Shown here in pieces: positions 25,423 through 34,215 of a DNA stretch of 64,000 nt (its first letter is position 1; each line of letters opens with the position of its first letter). This stretch comes from JAFGMC01 sp963540515 (GTDB taxonomy: Bacteria; Pseudomonadota; Alphaproteobacteria; Rs-D84), in the NCBI GenBank assembly GCA_963540515.1, contig CAUTNA010000001.1:1-64000 (forward strand). Reading direction: 5' to 3'. The notes below the pieces were generated by a model. That model worked only from the letters and a program-made list of their open reading frames with translations. It had not been told where the DNA came from and did not search any database. The position numbers were made by a program, and so were the translations under genes.

Positions 25423-25854
25423 ATGAATACAGAAGATATAATTTCTTTTGCAAAATCAAAAGGTGCAGAATTAGCAAATGCTGCAGATCACAATTCACTT
25501 ATAAAAGTTAATAGTAATCTGTCTTTTATACATAAAGCAATATTACCGAAATTTATTAATAATCTATATAAATATACAAATTCTATACTACTTGGAAATT
25601 CTTGTATATATGGAACAGAAGATATAAAAAATTCAAGATATTTTATACCATCAATATTGAATGTTAATCGTGATTTTCAAATATATGATAAATTAGGTGA
25701 AAAAACTATTTTTGGAAGAAATGATCTATTTTTATTTTGTTTTGATACTTTATCAAATTGCTATATGTTAGATAATATAACCTTTAATACTGTAAAATCA
25801 TATACAGAACCAGAACAAGCTTTATATGATTGTATAGCGATTGGTACAATATGA
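25423..25854 (+). CDS. SUKH/YrhA-like (SMI1-KNR4 superfamily) protein
   Basis: The 143-residue product has the layout of a YrhA/SMI1-KNR4-type domain: LYKYTNSILLGNSCIYGTEDI, then FIPSILNVNRDF, FGRNDLFLFCFDTLSNCYMLD and a closing YTEPEQALYDCIAIG. SUKH members are frequently immunity proteins against polymorphic toxins, but no toxin domain is recognisable beside it. The call rests on pattern, not alignment. Its stop overlaps the RHH gene start (ATGA). Confidence 0.6.
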   Translation: MNTEDIISFAKSKGAELANAADHNSLIKVNSNLSFIHKAILPKFINNLYKYTNSILLGNSCIYGTEDIKNSRYFIPSILNVNRDFQIYDKLGEKTIFGRNDLFLFCFDTLSNCYMLDNITFNTVKSYTEPEQALYDCIAIGTI

Positions 25855-26066
25855 AGAAATTATCATTATCTTTATCAGGTCATAAAACAAGCATAAGTAT
25901 AGAAAAAGAATTTATAGATCTTTTAAAAAAGATATCTATTGAAGAAAATAAATCAATATCTTCTATTGTAAACCTTATAGACAATAACAGAAAGCCAGAT
26001 TCTAATCTTTCTTCTGAAGTAAGAATATGGATCCTGAATAAATTAATGAATAAATCAAAATTATAA
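25851..26066 (+). CDS. Ribbon-helix-helix (RHH_4-type) protein
   Basis: From the ATG overlapping the previous stop this is 71 residues. It has the pattern of the alphaproteobacterial RHH_4 family: LSLSGHKTSISIEKEFIDLL (strand and first helix), a second helix ISSIVNLID, and the conserved end NLSSEVRIWILNKL. RHH proteins bind DNA as dimers, so it may autoregulate the operon or act elsewhere. Its last 65 bases overlap the 3' end of the convergent ybeY-lnt gene, and both frames look genuine there. Confidence 0.83.
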   Translation: MKKLSLSLSGHKTSISIEKEFIDLLKKISIEENKSISSIVNLIDNNRKPDSNLSSEVRIWILNKLMNKSKL

Positions 26067-27963
26067 TCATCCACCAATCTCTACCAACTATTCTATAAAT
26101 TGTTTCATGAGCTCCGTAAAAACTGCCATCTAAAACACCTCTTTCTCCTATATTTAAGCTTAATATTATTTTTCCATCAGGCGCTATAAAGGCACTTATT
26201 CCTGAATAATTAGATCTCGCTATTGGAAGTCCTGATTCTACAGCGTATCTTCTTACCATATCTAAATGTTGATAAGTACCTTTTGTTTTTCCAAACCAAG
26301 TATCATTTGTAATATTAATTATTAAATCAGGAGAAGTTATTTTATTTTTTGAATTTAAAGAATTTGAAAAAATTATTTCATAACATATTGCTGGTATAAA
26401 AGATAATGATTTATTAGAAACCTTTGTTGAAATAATTTCAGTTCCTATTCCTTTAGATAATATACCAGGACTTGGTATTAAATTACCAAATGGAGAATAC
26501 TCTCCGAATGGAACTAAATGAGATTTATTATATATTTTTTCCAATTCACCTTTTTCATTTATCAGTAATAATGAATTATACAATTTGTTATTATCGTAAG
26601 ATAAAGAACCTATTATTATTTTTTTATTTAAATTCTTTGTAAAATCAAAATTACTGTTTTCTGTTATAACAAAAGGATATGTTGTTTCAGGAAAAATTAT
26701 AAGATCGATATTTGTAATGTTATTAGTTGATAGTTTAATTAAATTATTTATTTTATCTTTTGCTTCTGTAATAGAATCTTTAAAAAAGACCGATTTTTCT
26801 GATTGAATAGTTGCAGGTTGAACCAGTCTTATAACGATCGATTTATTATTATCTAAATTGGATTTTTTAATATTATAAAATCCAAATAAACAACCTATAA
26901 AAGATAATAAAATGAAAAATAAAAAATTTATATAATTAAATTTATTTTTATAATCTATCAAAATTTCAATAAATGATGATATTAAACCAGATATTACAAA
27001 AGTTAATCCTAAACTACCCCAGAAAGATATAGAATTAAAGATTAAAGAATAATTTATAAAAATGTTAGATAAAGGGTTCCAAGGAAGACCTGTAAAAATC
27101 CACTCACGAAACCATAAACTAAGTGTTATAAATAATGAAAATAAAACAGGTCTATATATTGATTTACAAGATATACGCATTATAGATATATATGGAATAG
27201 AAAAAAATATTCCTCCAAATAATCCTATAGAAATTAAAATAGGAATTGTCCAAACAGCAAATTGCTCACTAAGTTCAGGAACTACATAAATAGAATTCAC
27301 AACCCAACCAAACATAGATACAGAATAAATAGAAGAAAATGGAAATATAAATTTTAATAAATGAAATATTGATAATTTTTTTTCTATATTTCTTATTGAA
27401 TAAAAATACACCAAAGCAAATCCAATTATAGATATAAAAAATAAATTATATGGTGCAAAGCCTAGAGAAGCAAAAATACCAGCTATTATAAAAACAAATA
27501 TCCTGATTATATTATTTTTAAAAAATAAATTTAATTTTGTTTCATCTTCATATGGATTTTTTATTCCTAATTTCTTTAAATTTAAAATTTCTAAATTTTC
27601 CATCTCTTGTGCTTGTTTTTCTTCTATATGATCAAAACCCATCAAATGTAAAAGTCCATGAATAACTAAATGAGTTGCATGATCTTCAAAAGATTTATTT
27701 TCTTTTTTTGCTTGTTTTTTAACAGTTTCAAAAGATATAAAAATATCACCTAAAAGATAATTATCACCAGTTTCAAAAGATAATACATTTGTTGGTTTAT
27801 CTATTTTTCTATATTTTTTATTTAATTGTCTTATTTCTTTATCACAAGTAAGTATTATTGATACTTCAGATTCTTTTGAAGAATTTACAGTATTTACTAT
27901 ATTGTCATAATCAATATTATAATTTTTCCATCTTTTATCATCATAATTTACTATAACTTTCAT
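26002..27963 (-). CDS. YbeY endoribonuclease fused to apolipoprotein N-acyltransferase
   Basis: A 653-residue protein in one frame. Residues 1-140 are YbeY, with the zinc motif HGLLHLMGFDH (H102, H106, H112) used in 16S rRNA maturation and ribosome quality control. From about residue 150 it is Lnt: several membrane helices, then the nitrilase-like domain with the catalytic set Glu (IIFPETTYPF), Lys (YNKSHLVPFGEY) and Cys (AICYEIIF). Lnt adds the third acyl chain to lipoproteins. No Met near the junction could start a separate lnt. The usual alphaproteobacterial order is phoH-ybeY-corC-lnt, so corC may have been lost as the genes fused. An assembly error at the junction cannot be excluded. Confidence 0.9.
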   Translation of the reverse strand: MKVIVNYDDKRWKNYNIDYDNIVNTVNSSKESEVSIILTCDKEIRQLNKKYRKIDKPTNVLSFETGDNYLLGDIFISFETVKKQAKKENKSFEDHATHLVIHGLLHLMGFDHIEEKQAQEMENLEILNLKKLGIKNPYEDETKLNLFFKNNIIRIFVFIIAGIFASLGFAPYNLFFISIIGFALVYFYSIRNIEKKLSIFHLLKFIFPFSSIYSVSMFGWVVNSIYVVPELSEQFAVWTIPILISIGLFGGIFFSIPYISIMRISCKSIYRPVLFSLFITLSLWFREWIFTGLPWNPLSNIFINYSLIFNSISFWGSLGLTFVISGLISSFIEILIDYKNKFNYINFLFFILLSFIGCLFGFYNIKKSNLDNNKSIVIRLVQPATIQSEKSVFFKDSITEAKDKINNLIKLSTNNITNIDLIIFPETTYPFVITENSNFDFTKNLNKKIIIGSLSYDNNKLYNSLLLINEKGELEKIYNKSHLVPFGEYSPFGNLIPSPGILSKGIGTEIISTKVSNKSLSFIPAICYEIIFSNSLNSKNKITSPDLIINITNDTWFGKTKGTYQHLDMVRRYAVESGLPIARSNYSGISAFIAPDGKIILSLNIGERGVLDGSFYGAHETIYRIVGRDWWMIIILIYSLIYSGSIFLLQKKD

Positions 27964-28048
27964 AATAATTACCTATATATTTTTTTGTATAATAATATAT
28001 TATAAATACAAATTCATAAAATTAATTATTATAATAACTTAGATAAAA

Positions 28049-29311
28049 ATGAGTAAACTTAAAAAACCTCTTGCAGAATCAATAAGACCATCAAAAATGG
28101 AAGATATAATCGGTCAATCTCATTTATTAGGAGAAAACGGTTTTATAAAAAAAATGATTGATAATAATCAATTGTTTAATTTAATACTATGGGGTCCTCC
28201 TGGATGTGGTAAAACAACAATAGCAAAATCTCTAGCAAATTTATCAGATATAAATTTTGTATCTATGTCTGCTGTATTTAGTGGTACAGCAGATATAAAA
28301 AAAATTATAGAATTATCAAAAAATGACTTAAAGAAAACTTTATTATTTATAGATGAAATTCACAGATTTAATAAAACCCAACAAGATGTTTTATTACCTT
28401 ATATAGAAGATGGAACAATAATTTTTATAGGTGCAACTACTGAAAATCCTAGCTTTAATTTAAATAATGCTTTGATATCAAGATGTCATATATGCGTATT
28501 AAAACCTTTAACAAAACAAGATTTATTAGTATTAGAAACTAAAATTTTAAAAGATTCTAATTTAAAATTATCTGAAGAACTAAAATTACATATTGCTAAT
28601 ATATCCGAAGGAGATGCACGTTTTTTGATAAATATTATGGAATATTTATTAACTGTGAATTTTCAGAATGAAATTTCTATAGAAGATTTTGATAAACTAA
28701 TACAAAAACATTTACCAAATTCTGACAAAACTGGAGATGAACATTACAATTTAATTTCAGCTGTTCATAAATCACTGAGAGCTAGTGATACTGATGCTGC
28801 ACTTTATTGGGTAGCGCGTATGATAATATCTGGACAAGATCCAAATTATATATTTAGAAGACTTACAAGATTTGCAATGGAAGATATAGGATTAGCAGAT
28901 CCAAATGCCTTACAAATATCAATCAGTGCATGGCAAGCATATGAAAGACTCGGAAGTCCAGAAGGTGATTTGGCTTTAACAGAACTTGTAATATACTTAG
29001 GAACAGCTCCTAAAAGTATAGGAAATTATCTAGCACAAAAATCTGCTTTCAAATTAGCAAAAGAATATCAAAATTTAATGCCACCAAAAAACATTTTAAA
29101 CGCTCCAACAAAAATGATGAAAACTTTAGGATATAACGAAGATTATATATATGATCCTGATACAAAAAATAGCTTTTCTGGACAAAATTGTTTTCCAGAA
29201 GAACTTTCAAGAGTACAATTATATAAACCAATGAATCGAGGTTTTGAAAGAGAAATTCAAAAAAGGATAGATTATTGGAACCGAATTAGAAACCAGTTAA
29301 ATAAAAACTAG
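28049..29311 (+). CDS. rarA: Replication-associated recombination protein A (AAA+ ATPase)
   Basis: RarA/MgsA acts at stalled replication forks. It has 420 residues. Walker A is WGPPGCGKTT, Walker B FIDEIHRFNKTQQD, sensor 1 GATTENPSF, and the arginine finger region is NALISRCH. The C-terminal tetramerisation part has the family stretch GEDARFLI-like (EGDARFLINIMEYL) and later GLADPNALQ. It is divergent from ybeY-lnt. A second serine-rich region is absent and the length is normal. Confidence 0.94.
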   Translation: MSKLKKPLAESIRPSKMEDIIGQSHLLGENGFIKKMIDNNQLFNLILWGPPGCGKTTIAKSLANLSDINFVSMSAVFSGTADIKKIIELSKNDLKKTLLFIDEIHRFNKTQQDVLLPYIEDGTIIFIGATTENPSFNLNNALISRCHICVLKPLTKQDLLVLETKILKDSNLKLSEELKLHIANISEGDARFLINIMEYLLTVNFQNEISIEDFDKLIQKHLPNSDKTGDEHYNLISAVHKSLRASDTDAALYWVARMIISGQDPNYIFRRLTRFAMEDIGLADPNALQISISAWQAYERLGSPEGDLALTELVIYLGTAPKSIGNYLAQKSAFKLAKEYQNLMPPKNILNAPTKMMKTLGYNEDYIYDPDTKNSFSGQNCFPEELSRVQLYKPMNRGFEREIQKRIDYWNRIRNQLNKN

Positions 29312-30028
29312 CTAAAATAAAACATTTAATTTTAATCCGTACCTATATTCATTTTTCTCAAATTCATATCCAGCATGTCCGATATATTGAGTTCTGCCAT
29401 ATCTACGTATTAACTTAAAAGCAACCCATTCTTCATCAAAAGAAGTATTAGTTGATTTTTGTAAATCAAAATTTAACCCCATCATCCAAACATCAGATAA
29501 TCTAAAATAAATTTCTGGAATGAAGTTCAAATATGCCATTCCATTATATTTATCAAAAATCCAACTTGATTTAAAAGTAGAAGCAAGTGTTACACTTGAC
29601 CATTTATGACCAACACGAACCCCACCATAATACACTGTGTTTGAAAACTCTCTTGCAGTTACTCCATTTTTTTTACCAAAATCAATACCTAGTATTAAGT
29701 CTGTTGTAAACCTTGAATCATAATCTGTAGAATTAGATAAACGAAAAGTAGACTTTAAACCAATATTTGAAAACCCATCATCTGCCCTATTCAAATCTTC
29801 TTGATATTTAACACTTGCAGATAAAGAAAAACCATCAACTATACCATAAGAAAAAGACTGAGATACTTTTAAAATTTTCTTCTGAAAATATATATCTGAA
29901 CGAGATAAAAAATCACCCCTAGATTCTATAAAAATAGGATCAGCAGTGTCGAATGCAACATTTGCATTCACCCCAAAACTCAACATAAAAAGAAATAAAA
30001 ACAAGGATGATTTTTTTATGAATCTCAT
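29312..30028 (-). CDS. Putative outer-membrane beta-barrel protein, 238 residues
   Basis: A signal peptide (KKSSLFLFLFMLSFGVNA) is followed by alternating amphipathic strands with many aromatics. The C-terminus ends in Phe (KLNVLF), the signal read by the BAM complex. This is typical of a small beta barrel of about 10 to 12 strands. No family can be named. It follows a second barrel gene by 20 bases and its stop abuts the convergent rarA. Confidence 0.75.
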   Translation of the reverse strand: MRFIKKSSLFLFLFMLSFGVNANVAFDTADPIFIESRGDFLSRSDIYFQKKILKVSQSFSYGIVDGFSLSASVKYQEDLNRADDGFSNIGLKSTFRLSNSTDYDSRFTTDLILGIDFGKKNGVTAREFSNTVYYGGVRVGHKWSSVTLASTFKSSWIFDKYNGMAYLNFIPEIYFRLSDVWMMGLNFDLQKSTNTSFDEEWVAFKLIRRYGRTQYIGHAGYEFEKNEYRYGLKLNVLF

Positions 30029-30048
30029 CGAAAAAACCTTTAATTATT

Positions 30049-31236
30049 TTAAAATAAGAATATAAACTGTGCCCCTAATGAAAATTCCCTATGATCTTTG
30101 ATATTTGCCTTACCTTGAGGTCCTAAATATGCCCCAGCACGATAACCATGGGTCTCCAAGTTCATACCATTAGCACTATCGTAAACACTGGTTACACCAT
30201 AGAAATTTAATGAAAAATACTTTGAAGATTGCCAACCTATACTTGCTTTCAAATTAGCTTGATTGTGCCAGTCATAATTTCCAAACACACCTTCTAAATT
30301 AAGAGTTAAAGATTCATCTAAAACACTAAATAATCCAAGTCCTGCTTCTAAAAACGAAACATTTTTAATACCTGTTTTATAAGCTAAAAAGAATAATTGA
30401 TCAGTAGTTTTATCATATAATCCATCACCATAAGAGTCTTTTTCAAAATTCAAAAAACTACCTCTAGCTAGAGCATAAAATGTAGAAGTTTTCATTTTTG
30501 AACCAATTTTTAAATCAGCTGTGAAAGAATCAAACATATCTTTTTGTTTTTGATAGTACCCTGCTATAGTTCCAATCCACTGTGAATCATCAAGAAATCT
30601 CCATTGACCACCAATACCAAACAAATTAATACCAGTATTCGAATTCTTATCATTACCATTTACAGTCCAATCAAGACTATAATTAGAATAATTATATTTA
30701 AGCATACCTAAAAGAGAAAAAGAATCTGATAATCCAAAACTTATATCTTCTTTTACTCCAACATGTTCTGCTTTCCAATTTGCTTTTTCATTTGCTAAAG
30801 CACCAACACCATTAATCATATCAAAACTATAAGAACTTTGACCAAATGAAATATCTGTTACAGATCCAAATTGCCCCTTAAGTGGTTGAAAAAATGGATG
30901 AGATAAATAATATTTTCTTGAGGAATCATTACTAGATGAATATATTCTGGATCTTTCTCTATAAGATCTTGAATCATCATATTCTTTATAAAGATTATTT
31001 CTTCTATTTGCTAATGGCTCAGAATAATATTCAATATCTTTTGTATCTGAATTATAGTTTGATATTCCTGAAGACCTTGTTTCATATTTTCTATAATTTA
31101 TTTTAGTTTTTCTTTTAACATCAGGAGCATCTGTCAAATTTATACTAGAAGCACCTTTGGCACCAAAATTAGTCTCAGAAAAACCGATAGAACAAACAGA
31201 TAAAATCGAAACAAAAAATATCAAAAATTTTTTCAT
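30049..31236 (-). CDS. Putative outer-membrane beta-barrel protein, 395 residues
   Basis: A signal peptide (KKFLIFFVSILSVCSIGFS) precedes a polar, Ser/Arg/Tyr-rich region of about 90 residues. A barrel-like domain of alternating strands follows, with a C-terminal Phe (AQFIFLF). The polar region could be a periplasmic or surface-exposed extension. AAGGA precedes the ATG. It is probably co-transcribed with the smaller barrel downstream. The substrate or function is unknown; it could be a porin-like or adhesion-related protein. Confidence 0.75.
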   Translation of the reverse strand: MKKFLIFFVSILSVCSIGFSETNFGAKGASSINLTDAPDVKRKTKINYRKYETRSSGISNYNSDTKDIEYYSEPLANRRNNLYKEYDDSRSYRERSRIYSSSNDSSRKYYLSHPFFQPLKGQFGSVTDISFGQSSYSFDMINGVGALANEKANWKAEHVGVKEDISFGLSDSFSLLGMLKYNYSNYSLDWTVNGNDKNSNTGINLFGIGGQWRFLDDSQWIGTIAGYYQKQKDMFDSFTADLKIGSKMKTSTFYALARGSFLNFEKDSYGDGLYDKTTDQLFFLAYKTGIKNVSFLEAGLGLFSVLDESLTLNLEGVFGNYDWHNQANLKASIGWQSSKYFSLNFYGVTSVYDSANGMNLETHGYRAGAYLGPQGKANIKDHREFSLGAQFIFLF

Positions 31237-31307
31237 AAAATTAATCCTTAAAATATAAGCTGAACCATTATACCATTTTTTTACAAATAAATCAATTCGT
31301 CTATATA

Positions 31308-33521
31308 TTATAGTAAATTTCTTTTACCTGTGGCATCTGGTTTAGTAATTATTCCTTCTTCTTCCATTTTTTCTATAAGAGTTGCAGCTTTATTATAACC
31401 TATCCCAAGTCTTCTTTGAAGATAAGATATTGTAGGCTTTTTATCTCTTATTACTATTTCTTTTGCTTGTTCATATAATCCAGAATTTTTTTCTTCCTTT
31501 AAGAGGGATGTAGAATTAATACTATAAGAATTTGAAGAATCCTCATTTTCAACTATTGAAGATACATAATCAGGTTCCCCCTGCATTCTTAAAAAGTCCG
31601 CAACTTTGTTAATTTCTAAATTTTCTATCAAAGCCCCATGAACCCTTACTGGATCACGTCCAGCTTCTGAAAATAACATATCTCCACATGGTAATAATTG
31701 TTCAGCTCCCTTTTGTCCAAGTGTTGTTCCACTATCAATAGCGCTTCTAGCTTGAAAAGATATTCTAGTTGGAAAATTAGCTTTTATAACACCAGTTATA
31801 ACTGTAGTATCAGGTCTTTGTGTAGCCATTACCAAATGCATTCCTGCAGCTCTTGCTTTTTGTGCAAGACGTTGAACACAAGCTTCAACATCTTTACGAG
31901 CAACAGACATTAAATCTGCTACCTCATCTATTACTATGACCAAATATGGCATAATAGATAAATCAATTTCCTTATCTTGATATTCAAATTCACCAGTTTC
32001 TTCATTTCTTCCAACAACAATTCTTTCAAATTTCTTTTCTCCTTTATTTTTTAAAGAACCGACTACTTCATTATAACCTTCTATATTTTGAACCCCAAAC
32101 TTTTTGAGTTTCATATACCTATCTTCCATTTCTCTTACACACCATTTAAGAGCATTAACGGAACTATTTGCATCTGTTAAAACTGGAGATATTAAGTTAG
32201 GTATTCCATCCCAAAGTGTAAAATCAACCCCCTTAGGATCTATTATTAATAATTTACATTTATCTGGAGTAAAATGATAAAGTATTGACATTATAATAGA
32301 CTGAACAAAAACTGATTTTCCAGATCCAGTTCTACCAGCAATCAAAAGGTGCGGCATTTTAGCAAGATCAACATATATTGGATTACCACCAATATTTAAA
32401 CCTAATGCAAGAGGTATTCTTTGTTTTGAATTAGTAAACTGATTATCTGTTATTATAGATCTTAGTCTTATATCTTTATCTGGTTTATCTGCTATTTCTA
32501 TACCAATATTTTGAGTCATAGGAATGTGTGCCATACGAATTTTTGAAGATCTCATAACTCTGGTTATATCTTCCGAAAGACTAATAATTTTTTCTGTTTT
32601 AATTCCACTATTCGGTAAATATTCATACAAAGTAATAATTGGACCAGGTTTAATATTAACAATTTTTCCATGGATCCCAAATTCTTCAAAAGCAGCTTCA
32701 AGTGCTACAGCTTTCATTTTAAGAATAGTTGTAATCGAATTATTACCAAGTGTAGATTGTTCAAGAAAAATAGGATCTGGAAGCTTATACTTCGGCTCTT
32801 CTACTGTTTTTATTATATTTTTTGAATTTTCTTTTTTTATAATGCTATTTTTTTTCTTATTTAAATTAAACTTATGTTTTTTATTTGTTGAAATAGATTC
32901 TTGATAAATTTTATCTTCTGATTCATTCTTATTATGAATGAACATAGATAATATAAATGAAAACTTATTACCTATAAAATATGATATAAAATATATGTCA
33001 GAATATTTTATATGCAGAATTTGAAAAGCAGAAGCAACAAAACAAATTAATAATAATACACCTAATAAAAAACTAAAATTATTAAATACATAATATATAT
33101 CTTTTGATATCATATATCCAAAAATACCTGAAAAAGCTTTATTTCTGAAAACTAAGCCTATTCCAGATATTCCAAAAAATAAAGTATTTATAAATTTTAA
33201 TAACTTATATAAACTAAAACTAAATTTTATTCCAATCGAAAGGTATAAAAATAATCTTGATGTTGTTAAAAATAAAAACAATGTAGGAACAAAACCAATT
33301 GAATAAATTAACAAACTTATTAAATATCCTATAAACCCATGTTCTCCAAAATTACCATAAGAAAAAAATCCATTTAAATATGGATTAAAATTAAATAATG
33401 AAAAAATTGTATAAATATTTATTAAAAATAGTACTTGAAAAAAAATAAACTTTAATGTTGCAATTAAAGCACTAGAAACTCTTTCTGGTAAAAACTTTAT
33501 ACTTTTATCCATATCTACCAT
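31308..33521 (-). CDS. ftsK: DNA translocase FtsK
   Basis: FtsK pumps chromosomal DNA at the septum and activates Xer recombination at dif. It has 737 residues. About four N-terminal membrane helices are followed by a short lysine-rich linker, then the RecA-like motor with Walker A (AGRTGSGKSVF) and Walker B (VIVIDEVADLM), and a C-terminal winged-helix gamma domain (ISYLQRRLGIGYNKAATLIE). The linker is much shorter than in E. coli, typical of reduced genomes. The partner tyrosine recombinase xerD is at 41961-42818. It is the last gene of the greA-to-ftsK run. Confidence 0.95.
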   Translation of the reverse strand: MVDMDKSIKFLPERVSSALIATLKFIFFQVLFLINIYTIFSLFNFNPYLNGFFSYGNFGEHGFIGYLISLLIYSIGFVPTLFLFLTTSRLFLYLSIGIKFSFSLYKLLKFINTLFFGISGIGLVFRNKAFSGIFGYMISKDIYYVFNNFSFLLGVLLLICFVASAFQILHIKYSDIYFISYFIGNKFSFILSMFIHNKNESEDKIYQESISTNKKHKFNLNKKKNSIIKKENSKNIIKTVEEPKYKLPDPIFLEQSTLGNNSITTILKMKAVALEAAFEEFGIHGKIVNIKPGPIITLYEYLPNSGIKTEKIISLSEDITRVMRSSKIRMAHIPMTQNIGIEIADKPDKDIRLRSIITDNQFTNSKQRIPLALGLNIGGNPIYVDLAKMPHLLIAGRTGSGKSVFVQSIIMSILYHFTPDKCKLLIIDPKGVDFTLWDGIPNLISPVLTDANSSVNALKWCVREMEDRYMKLKKFGVQNIEGYNEVVGSLKNKGEKKFERIVVGRNEETGEFEYQDKEIDLSIMPYLVIVIDEVADLMSVARKDVEACVQRLAQKARAAGMHLVMATQRPDTTVITGVIKANFPTRISFQARSAIDSGTTLGQKGAEQLLPCGDMLFSEAGRDPVRVHGALIENLEINKVADFLRMQGEPDYVSSIVENEDSSNSYSINSTSLLKEEKNSGLYEQAKEIVIRDKKPTISYLQRRLGIGYNKAATLIEKMEEEGIITKPDATGKRNLL

Positions 33522-33546
33522 TTTAACATAAAAAGAATGATATTTT

Positions 33547-34215
33547 TTAATTATTTTTATAAATATATTTATAAGAAATCCAAGAAGCTAATACACCTAT
33601 AAAAGATCCAAGAATAACATCTGAGAGAAAGTGAGCACCAAAACACACCCTTGATATTCCTATTAGAAATCCAATCAAATAGACAATTATATTTAACTTT
33701 TTATGAAAAAAAACAATTATTCCTAAAACAGCAAAAGATGAAGATGTATGTCCAGACGGCATAGAATTAAAAGCCCAATCTGAAGTAAAAGGATAAAAAC
33801 CAGATATATTTAAAGCTTCGAAAAAAACTGGTCTTTGACGTCCCAAACAATATTTTAATAAAATAGTCAATACTATCGATATTAATAAAGAATAAATAAT
33901 TATAAAAAATTTAGATTTTCTAGATTTATTTAATAAGTCTAATAAAAATAATTTTTTATTATCTATTTTTTTAAAACCTATAAAATATCTTTTTATAATA
34001 TATCTATGTTTTATGGAATAATATATTCCAAATATAATTAAGTATAATAACCAGAATTTAGTACTAAAAAAAGTATCAAATAAAGACCACAAATAGATAT
34101 TATAATTTCTAAAAAATAAAAATAATTCCTTATCAAAAATAACAGAGCACACAAATACAACTAGTATTATGAATGAAAGAAGAAATAATTTAATATTTTT
34201 ACTGTTATTTATCAT
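33547..34215 (-). CDS. PAP2-family phosphatase
   Basis: A 222-residue membrane protein with about six helices and all three PAP2 motifs: KYCLGRQRP (KxxxxxxRP), PSGHT, and SRVCFGAHFLSDV (SRxxxxxHxxxD). Such enzymes remove phosphate from lipid phosphates such as undecaprenyl pyrophosphate or lipid A; which one is not clear. It overlaps the pseudo-S41 gene by 11 bases and precedes ftsK, so a role in envelope lipid-carrier recycling is plausible. Confidence 0.86.
   Translation of the reverse strand: MINNSKNIKLFLLSFIILVVFVCSVIFDKELFLFFRNYNIYLWSLFDTFFSTKFWLLYLIIFGIYYSIKHRYIIKRYFIGFKKIDNKKLFLLDLLNKSRKSKFFIIIYSLLISIVLTILLKYCLGRQRPVFFEALNISGFYPFTSDWAFNSMPSGHTSSSFAVLGIIVFFHKKLNIIVYLIGFLIGISRVCFGAHFLSDVILGSFIGVLASWISYKYIYKNN

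Noticed and set aside
24110..26066. Reading the four-gene operon as part of a type IV secretion system
   Set aside because: The membrane protein has a suggestive two-helix start, but no VirB/Dot/Tra ATPase, channel or coupling protein is recognisable here, so the label would be a guess.
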